Assembly: GCF_014851395.1 (NCBI RefSeq)
Contig: NW_024041039.1
Location: 4,306,112-4,370,111, forward strand
Direction: 5' to 3'
DNA length: 64,000 nt
DNA from: Micropterus salmoides
Lineage: Eukaryota; Chordata; Actinopteri; Centrarchiformes; Centrarchidae
Shown: one piece after another, positions 50,056-62,433 of the stretch
Layout of the letters: every line of letters starts with the position of its first letter
Numbering within the stretch: position 1 is the first letter of the stretch
Program-made: the position numbers and the translations under genes
Notes under the pieces: generated by a model
Database searches by the model: none
Seen by the model: only the letters and a program-made list of their open reading frames with translations
Told to the model about the DNA's origin: nothing

Positions 50056-51629
50056 TCAGGAGCTGTTCAGGTCTTGAATTTCTTGCTGCAGTGCTGCGTG
50101 CTCTCGGTCGACCTTCTGTTTCTCAGCCTTCATTGCATTGCGTGCACTTTCTAAAGCTCTTTCACTGTTCAGGTTTTCTTTGAGCTTCTGGACCTCTCGT
50201 CGAAGGACATCATTTCTTCGACTCGTGGCATCTTTTTCCGTTGTCAGCGATTTGTACAGGACCTCCAGTATTTTTTCACTTTGCAGTCTGCCGTAGAGCT
50301 CTTCAACCTCCAGCTGTAATGTGTGGTTTTGTTGGATCAAGGCTTCGTTTTCTTCTTTCACGACATCATTCCTGTCTACCAAAGCTTGTTCCTTTACAAG
50401 CCTTTTCTCCACCTCCTGAATTTCTTTTTTCAGGATTTTATTTCTGTGCCTTAGATTCTTTTTCTCTCCTTTCAGTGAGTCATAAATTGCCTTTGTAACA
50501 GTTTTGTTTTCTATCTCCTCACTGCACTGTTGGATTTCTTGATGGAGTTCATCGTTGCGTTGTCTTAAGGCTCCTATCTCCTCTCTCAGCGGACCACACT
50601 TGCCTTCATATTCTTTCATACCTCGAAACTTTGAGTGGAGCGTTGCAAGTGTTTTAAGAAGCTCATTTTGTTTTGCAGAGACAACTTTTTCTTCTGCTTT
50701 CAGGGCTTATATTTGTCTTTCATGGCTTTTCTGTTCTGGATCCTACTGGTAAGGTCCTCAATGTCTATTTGGATGTCTTCATTTTCTCTGCACATAAATC
50801 CCATGTTGTGCAACTTCTCCCTACACATGACACCGAAAATCTTTTGATCTTCATAATCTTTGTAGAGCTTCTGGCGTTGTTCTTTCAGTGCTGCGTTCTG
50901 CTGGCTGATGGTCACTTTGGAAACTTCCATTTGCTCATTCATTTCCCGCAGAGCCTTTTCATATCGGAGATCTTTGGATATCTCCCGAATCTCTTGTCTC
51001 AGGTCGTCATTTTGCTGGCTTATCGCCTCTTTCTCTGCTTTCAGTGTGTCATACGTTTCATCCAGAGCAGTTAAATTTCTACGCTTTTCTTTGAGCTCCT
51101 GGATTTCCTCTTGTATGCTGTAATTTTGGAGCCTCATGGCCTCTGTTTCCTCCTTAATGACATTACACAATTCCTCCAAAGATGGTTCATTTTGGGGTCT
51201 TCTCCTGAGCTCCTGAATTTCTTGTCTCAACGCCTCGTTTTGCTGGCTTGCTGCTAAGAGCTCTGCTTTGACTTTATCATAGTTCTCATCAAAGGATTTA
51301 TCATGTGTCTTATTGTGTAGCTCCTGACGTTCTTTTTGCAAAGCTTCATTGGCTTTCAAAATGGCTTCTTTCGCCACTTGCATAGCGTTGGACATTGCAT
51401 CCAATTCTTTTTGAGTTTGGCTATTTTCATGGAGCTCTGCTAGTTGTTTTTTCTCATATTGTCTAGCGTACCTTTGCAGTTGGAGATCTATTCCTTCCAG
51501 TTGTTGAATGACTGAATCCAAGTCCACTTTGATTTCTTGGTCAGATATATCTGCTTGTTCTTGGCTGACGTCCATGCCCAGATTGTCAAAGAACTTCTCA
51601 GAAGGGACTGTTTCCTCGATGCAGCTCAT
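50056..51629 (-). CDS. Intronless coiled-coil protein (one frameshift)
   Basis: On the minus strand an ATG at 51629-51627 opens 309 codons to a stop at 50700. One base lost just before that stop (near 50707) would join it to the continuing frame, which covers 50620-50700 and then 50619-50056, for about 520 residues in all. After an acidic start (MSCIEETVPSEKFFDNLGMD) the protein is almost all heptad-rich Gln/Glu/Lys/Leu sequence in repeated blocks of about 35-45 residues of the type 'LKAEKEAISQQNDDLRQEI'. It predicts a long parallel coiled coil with no membrane segment. I do not know the gene; cytoskeletal or scaffold roles are only possible analogies. The absence of introns suggests a retrogene or a germ-line-type gene. 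The frameshift may be real or an assembly error. Confidence 0.75.
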
Positions 51630-51739
51630 TTTTCTTCTCTCTTAACGACTGTGTTAACCACCGCTTGTTTTTCTGGGCTCTGTACACGAAGCTCAGTTGT
51701 AAATGATTGATTAGACTGAGGAGCTGAAGTTTCAGAATG

Positions 51740-51845
51740 TGTTCACTCTGTGGCTTTGATCTTCAGAATGTGGAAGCAGGCAGTGACATCACTTTCCCCT
51801 CAGAACGGTGTTTATGACATCATCAACATTATGACATCGTCTAAA
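51740..51845 (-). promoter_or_regulatory. Upstream region of the coiled-coil gene with CRE-like motifs
   Basis: Within 220 bp upstream of the start codon lie three TGACATC(A) motifs (near 51782, 51809 and 51830, one as tgacatcatc), a half-CRE/AP-1-like cluster. Such sites are frequent at CREM-driven germ-cell promoters; this is inference. Confidence 0.35.
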
Positions 51846-52789
51846 TTCTGATCGATAAAGTACAGGAAGTGAGGGAACCTTTCACACAGCATGGTGTTTA
51901 TGAAATGGTAAAAAGACAGAGGATCAAGTCTGAATCTACACATTTTTATACACAGAACATATCTTCCTGTTGTCTACGTCTTCTCGCATAAGAAGCAATC
52001 AATCGCTCCCAAAATCTGGGAGCAATACTGTTTTTCCACTGTTTGGACACAAACATCCTCTTGCATTAACCCTTTCTGGTCTGCCCTGTCCAAACCTGGG
52101 CCAACGTCCCAGAGAAGTTCACACATCCTAGCAACTTTTTGATGCAGCTGATAACATTAATATCTTGCAAGTATTGATTTATAATTTACTGGGGCTATGC
52201 TGAAGTTTGTCTGCAGAGGAGATGCTGGATCATCAGCCAGCACACAGCTGAAACACAGAAGGTTTTAGAAAGTCACACAGACCCAGGTGAAATACAGGCA
52301 GCCTCAGCCAGTAAAAGCACAGCCAGAGATGTACAGGCAGCATCAGATACAAGCAGCTCAGACCCTAATGGAGGACTGAGGTAATGCTTAGCAAGGGAAG
52401 CTGGTGAGGCACATACTGACACATTTCATAAATCAAAAATTTAATGAGGGGATCTGTGCCCCAGTAGAGCTTTATGTCAAGCAACGCCCCTGAGCAAAAC
52501 CACATAAACTCAATAATATCTCTGGAAAAATAAATAATATTCCTGACATGAAAGTAACGAGTGAAGGAGATATGACCCTAGTAGGTTTCAGGAAAAGGTC
52601 TAAAATGTTAAACTAATGCGACTCTGTGATGTGTATTAGGACCCAAAAGAATAAACACACAATTTAGTTTCTTTATTTAGATTTTCAATTAGACATTTAA
52701 TCATTCAAATCCAAATATACTTTATGTCAGAGTCACAATGTGATATATGAAATCATGATCACAATGATGCAGACTGTAGACACACAAAC

Positions 52790-52833
<44 letters not shown>

Positions 52834-53457
52834 CTGTCTATAGATTTTTTTGTCTCACTCATGACCAGCCTCAGGCCCGTTCAGGTTCCTGTGTGAAACT
52901 TTATACAAAGACAATATTTAGTTTTCATTGAAATTACGTAGGTTTGCGTATTTTGACTCTAATATCCTGTCTTGAACTTTCCTCACGTGGACTTAAAGGC
53001 TACGTTCACACTGCAGACCTTTTAGTTTACACGTGGCCCATATCAGACTGAAGTGTGAACTGGCCCCGGCCTGCAAGTGACCCGCATGCGCAGAAGAATA
53101 AAAGGACGTCATACGCAGCACGCTGTCGTACAGAAGGAAACGAGGAGCCATAGAGGTTAGCTCCGGTTCGCTCATACTTGCTAACCCTCGTGATTTTCAC
53201 AGGAGACTCCCGTGTTTCATTGCCCTCTCCCGGTTTCTCCAGGGCCGGGCTGTTTCAAGGCACTTTGGGGGCCCCAGGCAAAAGGGATCTGGAGGGCCCT
53301 ATATCGAACTAAGCTGAACGCCCCAACCCTTCAGGAATCTCATAGACACAAAATTCCAATCTTCAAACTTATTTTTATCTTTACTACCAGATAAGTTTTA
53401 GAAAGTGCATACACATACATTATAGTACATTTTAAATACAAACCCCCTACTATACTA
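51846..53457. other. Spacer with CA repeat and MITE fragment
   Basis: (CA)n lies at 52790-52830. 52995-53130 (gctacgttcacactgcagac...) resembles the end of a fish 'acgttcacactgcagg' MITE. Nothing else recognised. Confidence 0.5.
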
Positions 53458-53867
53458 CAACTCACCATTACTACAGCTGTATGAAACCAATGTAAACATT
53501 TTGCTGGGATTTAATTGCAGTAAACGGATCAAACTGATGCTGAAATAACACAATATGATGCAGATTTGTTAAACATATGAATTCATGCTTTGTCAGGTCT
53601 GTCAGCAAGTCAGCAGGACAACAACTTCTAAAAGGTTTGTTTTCTGAATGGAGTTTGGATCGATCAGGGCTATGCTACGCTAACTTGTTCACAGTAAAGT
53701 ACAACGATAGCTGGAATAAAGTTACAGACACATATTTTCTGAACTCACCAGGTAGTTCAACTTCCTCGCTTTCTTTCTCCAAGTAATGCAGTGTTTTCTG
53801 TTTTTTATATAAATATGAAGTATTAGTCCAACAGAGCTCTGGGTGCCAACCGACGCTAACAACATTT

Positions 53868-54050
53868 ACATTTATTCATTTATTTTAGCTTTTATCCAAA
53901 GCGACTTACAATTGCTATATATGTCAGAGGTCGCACGCCTCTGGAGCAACGAGAAGTGTCTTGCTCAGGGACACAATGGTGGATGGGTCACAGTGGGGGA
54001 TTGAACCAAAGGCAAGTGTCTTAGCCACTGCTCCATCACCCCTTCTAACA
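53868..54050 (+). repeat. Fish SINE/MITE-like repeat, second copy
   Basis: Paralogue of 27495-27665; here about 60 additional bases precede it (53800-53870), including 'acatttacatttattcattt', the fuller 5' end of the family. Confidence 0.7.
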
Positions 54051-56149
54051 ACAACAGTGAAACCGATGTGCACGGAAGCTAGCTGCTGAGAAGCTCCAGT
54101 GAAGATAAATCAATGTTTCCATCCGCAAAACTAAAGTGAAAAGCTAATTTAATAAAGCAGTTTACTCCGAGCTCCTCCCACGGGTAAACGGCGTAGTTGT
54201 CAGAGTGTAATCCAAACCGACCGCAGTGTTTATTTGTCCAAAAGCTGCAGCGCTGCTCTCTGCTCTGTCCTCAACTTCTCCAAGTGTAGCAGCTCTCCGC
54301 CGGCCAGCGGCATTTCAATCCCCCGCTCTGCCCGGCCCTCTCCACACAACGCTCTGAAGCCATCGGTGATGTCAGGATGATCTCAACGCTGATAGGCTAC
54401 AGCGACTTAGCGTCATGCGACTTTCTCGCTTGAGTTGAAAATGCACGCAAAGGCCTTCTCCTTGCCGGCAGCGCCCTCTTCGCACCGCCCGACAGGAAAT
54501 CGTGGCGCTATGTGTCTTTGCATTGACTTTGTATGTAAACGCAGCGCCCACAACGCTCACTTTGCTTTTGGTCTGTAAGCACCTTTACAAAGTTACAATC
54601 TCCTTGTTTGTTTAACGTAATGTCTGCAGTCTGTAGATGAGGATGAATCAAGTTCACCAGTTCATGGGTGCCACAAACAGGAGTCACCAAGTATTGTAGA
54701 AAGTCAGACCCACACAATGCTGAACCAGAACCAAAGACACTATCATAAAATACAGTCTGCATTATCATCTCTAATTCATAATTCTTATCATTTCAAGTTT
54801 TAACTTTCAACTTACTCTTTTCTTAGCAAACATCTCATTTCCTCTAGCTCATGTTAACTGTGAATGAAATGTAATCTGCGTTCAATAAAGTAGTAGTCAT
54901 ACATGTGAAACAACAAACCTGGATTTGAACATTTTTCAGTTACCTAGCCAGGTAAAACTCCCAAATTCCAGAGTGAAAACAAATGGCGTGCTTATTGTAA
55001 AACACAGGCGAGCCAACACTAGACAAAAAGGAATACACACACTTAAATACCCAAGAGAGGTGGAGGAAACGAGACACAGGTGGAAACAAAAATCAACTCA
55101 AGGACAGGAAGTGAACTGACAAAGACCCACGAGGAAGGATTTAACAAAAGAAAACAGGAAATCACCAAACTCACAACCAAAACCAGGACATCCAGGGGTT
55201 AAAGTAGTTTTCATCAGAATTTGATAAACGCCTGTTTGTCTCATGTCCACATTCTCACCAAAACACTTCCTATTCAGCTCAGTCAGGAGAGACTTAAATG
55301 AAAAAGAGGCTTAAAGAGGAATTAAAAGGAAAAGGAACAGGAGAGTTTAAGAAATGTGAGAGGGATGTATGGCCTACCTGGTGGAGGGGCTGTGACCACA
55401 GAGGCCAGAACCAGAATGGATGTGAAGGGCTCAGTGGGATCACTGAAGACTGCTTGATCCACCAGCTGCTGGAGCGAGAGAGGGAGGGAGGCCTGGAGCT
55501 GGAGTGATGCTGCAGTCTTTTATCTGGTCGGGGTCCTCCAGGAGAGAAAAGACAGTTTGAAAGTCTGACAGCAACAAATGATTGGCTCACAGAGGTTGTG
55601 GCAAATTCTGATTGGTTTAACTGAAAGAATGAACGCCCTCAATCTAATGACGGAGTTGGAAGCAGAAAAAAGGAAGAGAGGGGGCGGGGGAGAAATAGAG
55701 TCAGCATGAACGATGTCTTCCTGATTCAACTTCTGCTGAGTTTCCTTAATCTTAAAAAAAAGAGCTGCAAAGATAAAATGAGGAACCAGCAGATCTCAGA
55801 GCAGTAAAATATCATCTTATCTGTGTTCTTCAGCAGCTGCTACAGTATCACCATATTGCACCATGGACATCAGGAGTCAGATTCTGGTGGGAGAGGAGTT
55901 TGACTCTTCACCTGTCTGTTCATGTGTGCTGTCAAACATCACCATGGATCCTGTCTGTTTTCTAATAAACACTATCTGAAGAAAACAAGTTGCATCATTG
56001 CAAACATTATTTTAACTAACAATCTTCACACCTTCAGCTTCCTCTTCTTCTTCTTTTCGCTTGGTGAAACACGTCATTGTCACAAATAGACTGAATGAAC
56101 AAAGTGTGAACTCTGATGGCTGCATCTCATGTTGCTGATCAAGAATTTG

Positions 56150-56408
56150 GGGTCTCTGTCAGTCACTGTGGATGAGAGAAAACTACATTTCAAAATGTAA
56201 AATTGTAACAGAGTTTTTGGCTGTTTGGACATCGATAAGAAATTCAGAGAGACTGAAATCTAAAACAGACTAAAAGTCACTATGAGGAAGTGACATCATC
56301 CTAACCACAGGAAGTAGCTGCAGCGTCTCTCTACTAAAGCACTAGTTTAGAAACTCAGACAGTTCTGAGCACGAGAACAAGAGACAGAAGAAAGAGACTC
56401 AGAGAATC
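56150..56408 (+). promoter_or_regulatory. TATA-less promoter of receptor unit D
   Basis: GAGGAAGT (56284-56291), TGACATCAT and AACCACAGGAAGT (56303-56315) are all unchanged relative to A and B even though the exons behind them are decaying. Confidence 0.6.
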
Positions 56409-57463
56409 ATGATGGTTGAGTTCAAATGGATTTCTTTATTTCTTCCAGCGGTGCTTCAGTTTACAGGTAAGAATACATATATCACATATATAAATGGAAG
56501 GCACATTGTAAAAAATAACTTGATCAATATTATTAAAGATTCTTTATTAGCTACATTTTTTAACTAAGAAAACCAAATCTGTTGTTTCTAATGTGGTGAG
56601 TTTAGTGAACTCTTGGAAACTAAGGATAAAGAAATAATCGTCACTAACTATGAACATAACAGACATTTTCTCATTTCACTTTATTTTTCATCATTTTCTC
56701 AACAGCAGCAGCTGAAAAACTTCCCCCTCCTTCACTGTCAGAGTTGGAGATGACGTCACTTTGCCTTGTGAAAATGTGATAGACGGTCAGCAAAATGTGA
56801 AATACTACATGGCTCTTTTGGTTCAGGAAACACAGCAGCAGTAAGCTGTTAACTTGGGCAGATTGTTGAAAACACCAAAGCTAAATCAGACAGACTGAGT
56901 GTTACAGAGAACTGTTCTCTGGTTATAAAGAAGGTCACAGTCGAGGATGTTGGTCGTTACACTGTCAACAGTTCAATCAGGACAACAAGCTCCAGACTCT
57001 CATGTTTATCTGTCTGTTATTACCAGTGAGTATTTCCATCATAATGTTTTCAGCTCAAACTGTCTTGTTAGAACAATATACTGAAACATTACAATAATTA
57101 TGATCACAGTGATGAAGTTAACTTTACTCTTGTTGTCTTTCTCTCACAATATCTCCATCTTCACCAGTGACTGAACGTAAGGACGCTGATAAGGTGACGT
57201 TGCTCTGTGTTGAAATGAACAGTTCTGTAGACACACAGTGAAGTGGCTGTATGAGGGTAAAGATGTGGACAAAGATAACAAAGACATGAAGACATCACAG
57301 TCTGTCTGCTACGCCGCTGTGTCTTTCCTGGATTTCATTTTAGTTACAAATCAAAGTCTAACTTGAAGTGTGAAGTGACAGATGGTTACTCTGGAAAAGT
57401 GCAGCTGTTCACCTTCAGCCCTCAGTCCTCAGGTGAGAAAACAGGTGAGAATATGCTGAGCTG

Positions 57464-58786
57464 GTGTGCGTTTCCCGAACAACCACGTAAGGTAACGTTG
57501 AACTATGTTGGTACGATGCATCGTTACACAAACAAACATCTGAAATACGACCGTTTCCCTAAACTGTCATACTTTGAACTAATTAGTTTGAGCCAACGTA
57601 GGTCGAACTAACATGTTTCCAGGTGTGTTCGTCTGACTTTCACAGCACGAAACTCACAAAACGTCATATTCTGCCTAAATATGTCAGTTGTGACCGATAT
57701 TAAGTGACATTATTTTGCTAACTTATTATTTAGGCTTTTATATTATTGTCGTACCGGCAACAACAAGAAAATCAACAATAGCGTTAATGAAATCAACAAT
57801 AAATATATATAACCTAATCATTTTATTTAGCCTAAATATCGGCTATAATTAGAAGAAAAAATGAAGACTATTAGCGATTCAAGACATTTAGTGAAATAGG
57901 TTTAGTATCTTTGTGTCAACACTGTAACACTATTATGAATCTCTTGGCATCTGACATCTAGGTTTTGAGAACAGCTCAGTGCGCTAAGTGTCTGAGCTTA
58001 CGCATGTTCTCTATTGAGACAGATACGACTCCCGTGAGTTCTCTATTTATCTTTGTTATAAAGGCAACGAAAACTCTCAGGGATTTATTCATTACAGTAC
58101 TTTCATGGATTTTATGCTGTCCCTTTTTATGTTTGTAATGAAGACTAGAGAACACCCATCTTCCCCAGAGGCCCAGAAACGTATACATGTAGGTAATATT
58201 AAAAGTCTTGTCTTTACATTCTCCGTTTTGTCCTTTAACCTTTGTACTGGGTGACTAATATTAAATTAAGTTATTGTGAGCAGACGGGTAATCTGTGAGA
58301 AAACACCTGCTGTTTGTAGATGGTCTACACTGAGATACTTAGCCTACTGAATCAATGCAACCCTACCCATGACCCCACAAATACATTTAAAAGTACTTTT
58401 AAAACTAATTTATTTTAAATCACCTTAAATGTTTGTACAGCAGGATTATCTAACATTCCCTGCTTAAAACACATCACATCCACCTCCTAACACTGCATTT
58501 TCTGCTCTCTGTGACGTAGTCACCGTGAACTAAGCTTCTAACCACAGGTCAGGAGCTGTAGTTCCAACTATGCAACTTAACAACAGTTGGTGCGAACGTT
58601 CGTCTGAACTATGGTTTCAGGGAACACCTGCGTCGCTTAACGATGGTTCGTACCGTGTAAGTTACCAACTTAGTTACCTCCGTAGTTCCAACTAGGGTTT
58701 TAGGAAACAGTTGCGTCGCAACTGCAAAGTTCCAACCAAGGAAGTTGCTACCGCAGTCAGCAACGATGCTTTTGGGAAACACACCC
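57464..58786. mobile_element. PIF/Harbinger-like insertion with 3-bp target duplication
   Basis: 1323 bp bounded by gtgtgcgtttccc and gggaaacacaccc (11 of 13 bases paired). CTG is duplicated at 57461-57463 and 58787-58789. Unit B keeps the empty site at 31111-31125 (gctgagctgttcaagatg). Subterminal gttgcaact/gttccaact repeats are abundant; no transposase was seen, so it is non-autonomous. A 3-bp duplication fits PIF/Harbinger, though CTG is not the usual TWA. Confidence 0.85.
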
Positions 58787-58898
58787 CTGTTCAAGATGAT
58801 TAAAACCACCAAAACATTTGTTTATTTGATGACTTTTCACAGTGATGAACTTTACTCTTGTTTTCTTTCTCTCGCAATATCTCTGACATCTAAACCAG

Positions 58899-59046
58899 CA
58901 ACAACAACAACAACTAAACCAGCAACAACAACAACAACTAAACCAGCAACAACAACAACAACAACAACTAAACCAGCAACAACTAAACCAGCAACAACAA
59001 CTGAAACACAAAATCAACAACCATGATGCTTCAACAAAACTACAAG
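58899..59046 (+). pseudogene. Stalk exon of unit D, short
   Basis: Five T(n)KPA repeats and a TETQN end before a premature stop; the donor tacaag|gtagta is preserved. At 148 bp it is a fifth the length of the unit A stalk, and Ala replaces Thr after Pro. Confidence 0.7.
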
Positions 59047-59529
59047 GTAGTAACTCATCTTTCTCTGGAGTCTCTCTGTCTTCCTGTCAGCCTCTTTCTC
59101 TTCCTGTACTGTTGATGCTTCGATGGGCGGAGTCTGATTCAACTGTCAAACTTTCGGATCAGTTATCACCATTGATAAACACACATAGAATATTATATTT
59201 TTTAAATAGTACTTGAAATAGACCCGCAAGGAACCGCAACGTGCATGCATTTGTAGGCCGCACGGCACGCATGAAAAACTGCAAAAGACCGGTGAAAGGC
59301 CGGCGAGCAGAGCTGAGAGGAAATGATCAACAGCAAGCCTCAGTTTATCTGTAACGTTAAATGTACAATGTAAGTTACACTGACTAATGATAGAGGCTGC
59401 AATCCCCCACAATCGCCGTGCACAAACACACACTGATTCCACTATCAGTCGACTTTGGGCAAGACTTGACAATTCTGATTGGACCATGTCAATCGTTAGT
59501 TGGGGACAGCCCTAAATTCATTATTGATT

Positions 59530-61055
59530 CTCTCTCTCTCAATTTTCAAATTTCAATTTTCAGTTTCAAACTGGCTTGATTGGCATGAAAGAATAATGTT
59601 CATATTACCAAAGCAACAGTAATACATTAAAGGAAAACAAACAAAGAACCATAACAATAATAACATTGTCGCTATAGTAACGGTATGATGGTTTCATATT
59701 TGTGTTCCTCTGGTTGTCTTCAGGTTTTGACATGTACGTGTATATTTAGCTGCAATTATTTCACATCTTTGTGTTTCACCTAGTAGGTATGGAAGTTTTC
59801 CTTTATAGGTTTCAGTAATTTGTAGTTTTCTCTTAGATCTTTGTGTTTTTCACATGTGTGAGGAAGTGTTGTTCATTTTCTATTTCCTGTGATGTACAAA
59901 GTGAGCAGATCCTTTCCTCTCTAGGAAGCCAGGTTTGTCTCTGGCGGCCCGTCTCGATGGCCAGGTTCTGATCACTGAGTCTGAACGTGATTGTAGAATT
60001 TGGTAGCTCTTTATTGGATTTGGATCACTGAGTATTGGCCTAGTTCTGCTCTGCCGACGTTGTTTGGGGTTTTTTCTGTCTACATACAAAATGCTCTTAC
60101 AGAATTCTGTATGAAAAGATTCAGTTGGGTGTTTCTCCCATTTTACAAACCTAGACCTGAGTGGACCCCATATTTACCTCCCATAAAGGGAAGTTGGTTC
60201 CAGGACCGATTTGAAAATCTTTAGCCAGATCTTTATTGGTATATCATGTTTTATATTTCTTCAGATGGCATAGAAAGCTCTCCTTGCTTTGTCCCACAGA
60301 TCTTTCACAGCCATGTTGAAGTTTCCTGTTGTGCTCATGAGCCCAGATATGTGTAATTTTATAGATGTTGTGTCTAAATATAATTTGTGCTTGTTTTCTT
60401 GATGTCTGCATCGTTTTTGGAAGACCATGATCTTTTTTTTAGGTTTACTGTCAGGGCCCAGGTGAGACAGAATTCATGCAGCTGCTGGAGTCTTAGGACT
60501 TACTGTAGTCATCTGCAAATAGAAGGCATTTAATCTGTGTGTCATGCAGTGTGAGGCCGGGTGCTGCAGATTTTTCTAGATTATTTGAGCCCGTTCTCAT
60601 CTCAGGGTGTCCAATACCGACGCTTTCAGAAAAAGTGACAAAGCATAGTTATTTGGGAGAGACCGTAGGAACTGTGATTGGTCAGCAATACCTCCGACAG
60701 GAATGCCCCGTGCTTTGGAGTAAACTTTACAAGCGGGCAAACCAGCCATTCACGTTAGCGGAGGGCTAAAAAGGAAGTTAGCCTGCTCGGCCGGCAAAAG
60801 TCAACAGAGTGGACGCTGAAGCGCTGCCACCTACAGCTGTGCACGTCGACCGCAATGTGCACAGCTGTAGGGTTAGCCGCCAACGTCAAATAATTAAGCT
60901 TTGACACGTTGTCTCACAGCGTTGGTAATGACGCACTGAGATGAGAACGTGTTGGTGCTTTGGGTTTTATACATATATTGAAGACAGTTAGAATGCATTG
61001 GTTTTATGATGTCATATGTTTTCCCTCCAACAACACACTCAATAAGTTTAAAGAA
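59530..61055 (-). mobile_element. Non-LTR remnant in unit D intron, paralogue of 17846-19305
   Basis: Same element fragment with the same borders as in unit A, from the 'tctctctctctcaattttca' tail to 'gatgtcatatgttttccctc', with internal deletions and a MITE inserted at 60592. Shared insertion means shared ancestry of this intron with unit A. Confidence 0.75.
60592..60949. mobile_element. MITE with CGTTCTCATCTCAG ends
   Basis: Exact 14-bp terminal inverted repeats, cgttctcatctcag (60592-60605) and ctgagatgagaacg (60936-60949). It contains a perfect 14-bp internal palindrome (60831-60844 / 60857-60870, ctacagctgtgcac). Absent from the unit A copy of this intron. Family unknown. Confidence 0.8.
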
Positions 61056-61060
61056 TAAGA

Positions 61061-61062
<2 letters not shown>

Positions 61063-61117
<55 letters not shown>
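61063..61117. repeat. (TC)n microsatellite, left of the Tx1 LINE
   Basis: About 55 bp of pure TC; a second TC stretch (62434-62451) lies on the other side of the LINE. The unit A paralogue has one short tctctctctctc at 19307-19319. Confidence 0.95.
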
Positions 61118-61121
<4 letters not shown>

Positions 61122-62433
61122 GGAAGGTGAGTGAGTGGTGGTTTGGTGAACGCTGCGTTGAGTGAGTTTCCAAACTTTTATATGTTTATGTGTGTTTTTT
61201 GTTTCTTTATATCGTGTTAGTTGAGAGTTTTGTCTGTTGTGGTTGTGTTTGTTGGTGGCGGGCAGCATGCCCGTTGTAGATGTGGAAGTGGATTTTGTGA
61301 AGCTGACACGCCGACACGCANNNNNNNNNNNNNNNNNNNNNNNNNNNNNNNNNNNNNNNNNNNNNNNNNNNNNNNNNNNNNNNNNNNNNNNNNNNNNNNN
61401 NNNNNNNNNNNNNNNNNNNNNNNNNNNNNNNNNNNNNNNNNNNNNNNNNNNNNNNNNNNNNNNNNNNNNNNNNNNNNNNNNNNNNNNNNNNNNNNNNNNN
61501 NNNNNNNNNNNNNNNNNNNNNNNNNNNNNNNNNNNNNNNNNNNNNNNNNNNNNNNNNNNNNNNNNNNNNNNNNNNNNNNNNNNNNNNNNNNNNNNNNNNN
61601 NNNNNNNNNNNNNNNNNNNNNNNNNNNNNNNNNNNNNNNNNNNNNNNNNNNNNNNNNNNNNNNNNNNNNNNNNNNNNNNNNNNNNNNNNNNNNNNNNNNN
61701 NNNNNNNNNNNNNNNNNNNNNNNNNNNNNNNNNNNNNNNNNNNNNNNNNNNNNNNNNNNNNNNNNNNNNNNNNNNNNNNNNNNNNNNNNNNNNNNNNNNN
61801 NNNNNNNNNNNNNNNNNNNNTTTAAGCCCTGATTTTCGACCTGCCTGGAGGTCTCTGTATAAACCCCCCCTGACAAAGAGACATGCAGACCTACAGTGGA
61901 GAATCCTTCATGGAATACTGGCTGTAAACTCTTTTGTGTCTGTGCTGAATGGGAATGTACAGGACCAGTGTCCTTTCTGTCTGCAGAGGGAGACCGTGTT
62001 TCACTGTTTTTTAGAGTGCACACGTCTCATGTCTCTGTTTGTTTTGCTGGAAAACATCTTTAGGGGTTTTAAAGAGTTTTTTACTAAACATGTTTTTATT
62101 TGTGGTTTTAAATACACTCAACATCAGAAGAACAAATGTCAGCTGCTAAACTTTGTCCTGGGTCAGGCTAAGATGGCCGTTTATGTGAGCAGGAGAAAAA
62201 AGGTGGAGACAGATCAAGCCGTCAATGTGAAGATGTTGTTTGTGAAAATGATGAAGTCCAGGTTATTGTTAGATTTCAGTTTTTACAGAGCAAATTAAAA
62301 CTTTTTTGTCAGTGTGGGCTCATGGCAGGGTGCTGTGTTCTGTCCAGGCTGATCAGCTGGTGTATGCTGATGTGTTGACGATATAAATGTATCGTGTGTG
62401 AGACTAATAAAAGTGTGTTTTGAAAAATCAAAA
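61118..62433 (+). mobile_element. Tx1-type LINE inserted in a TC microsatellite
   Basis: Frames after the gap (61821-62298) encode the C-terminal part of L1-Tx1 ORF2: PAWRSLYKPPLTKRHADLQW, HGILAVNSFVSVLNG, the CPFCLQRETVFHCFLECTRL zinc-knuckle-like block, and LGQAKMAVYVSRRKK to a stop at 62298. A 3' UTR with an aataaaa signal runs to 62433, directly abutting TC repeats. The 5' part (61118-61320) is UTR-like with a possible ORF1 start at 61267. Most of ORF1 and ORF2 is replaced by 500 N. The true size is probably several kb. Confidence 0.85.
61321..61820. other. Assembly gap (500 N) inside the Tx1 LINE
   Basis: Exactly 500 N; the flanks are the 5' end and the last part of ORF2 of one LINE, so the missing sequence is most likely LINE. 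Confidence 1.

Larger units (their letters stand above)
53458..57463 (+). repeat. Segmental duplication, copy 2 (partner 27158-31116)
   Basis: Matches the upstream region, promoter and exons 1-3 of unit B. Differences include many small deletions in this copy, including inside exons. Confidence 0.9.

Noticed and set aside
58757..59020. Cys-rich minus-strand frame
   Set aside because: Antisense of the unit D stalk repeats.
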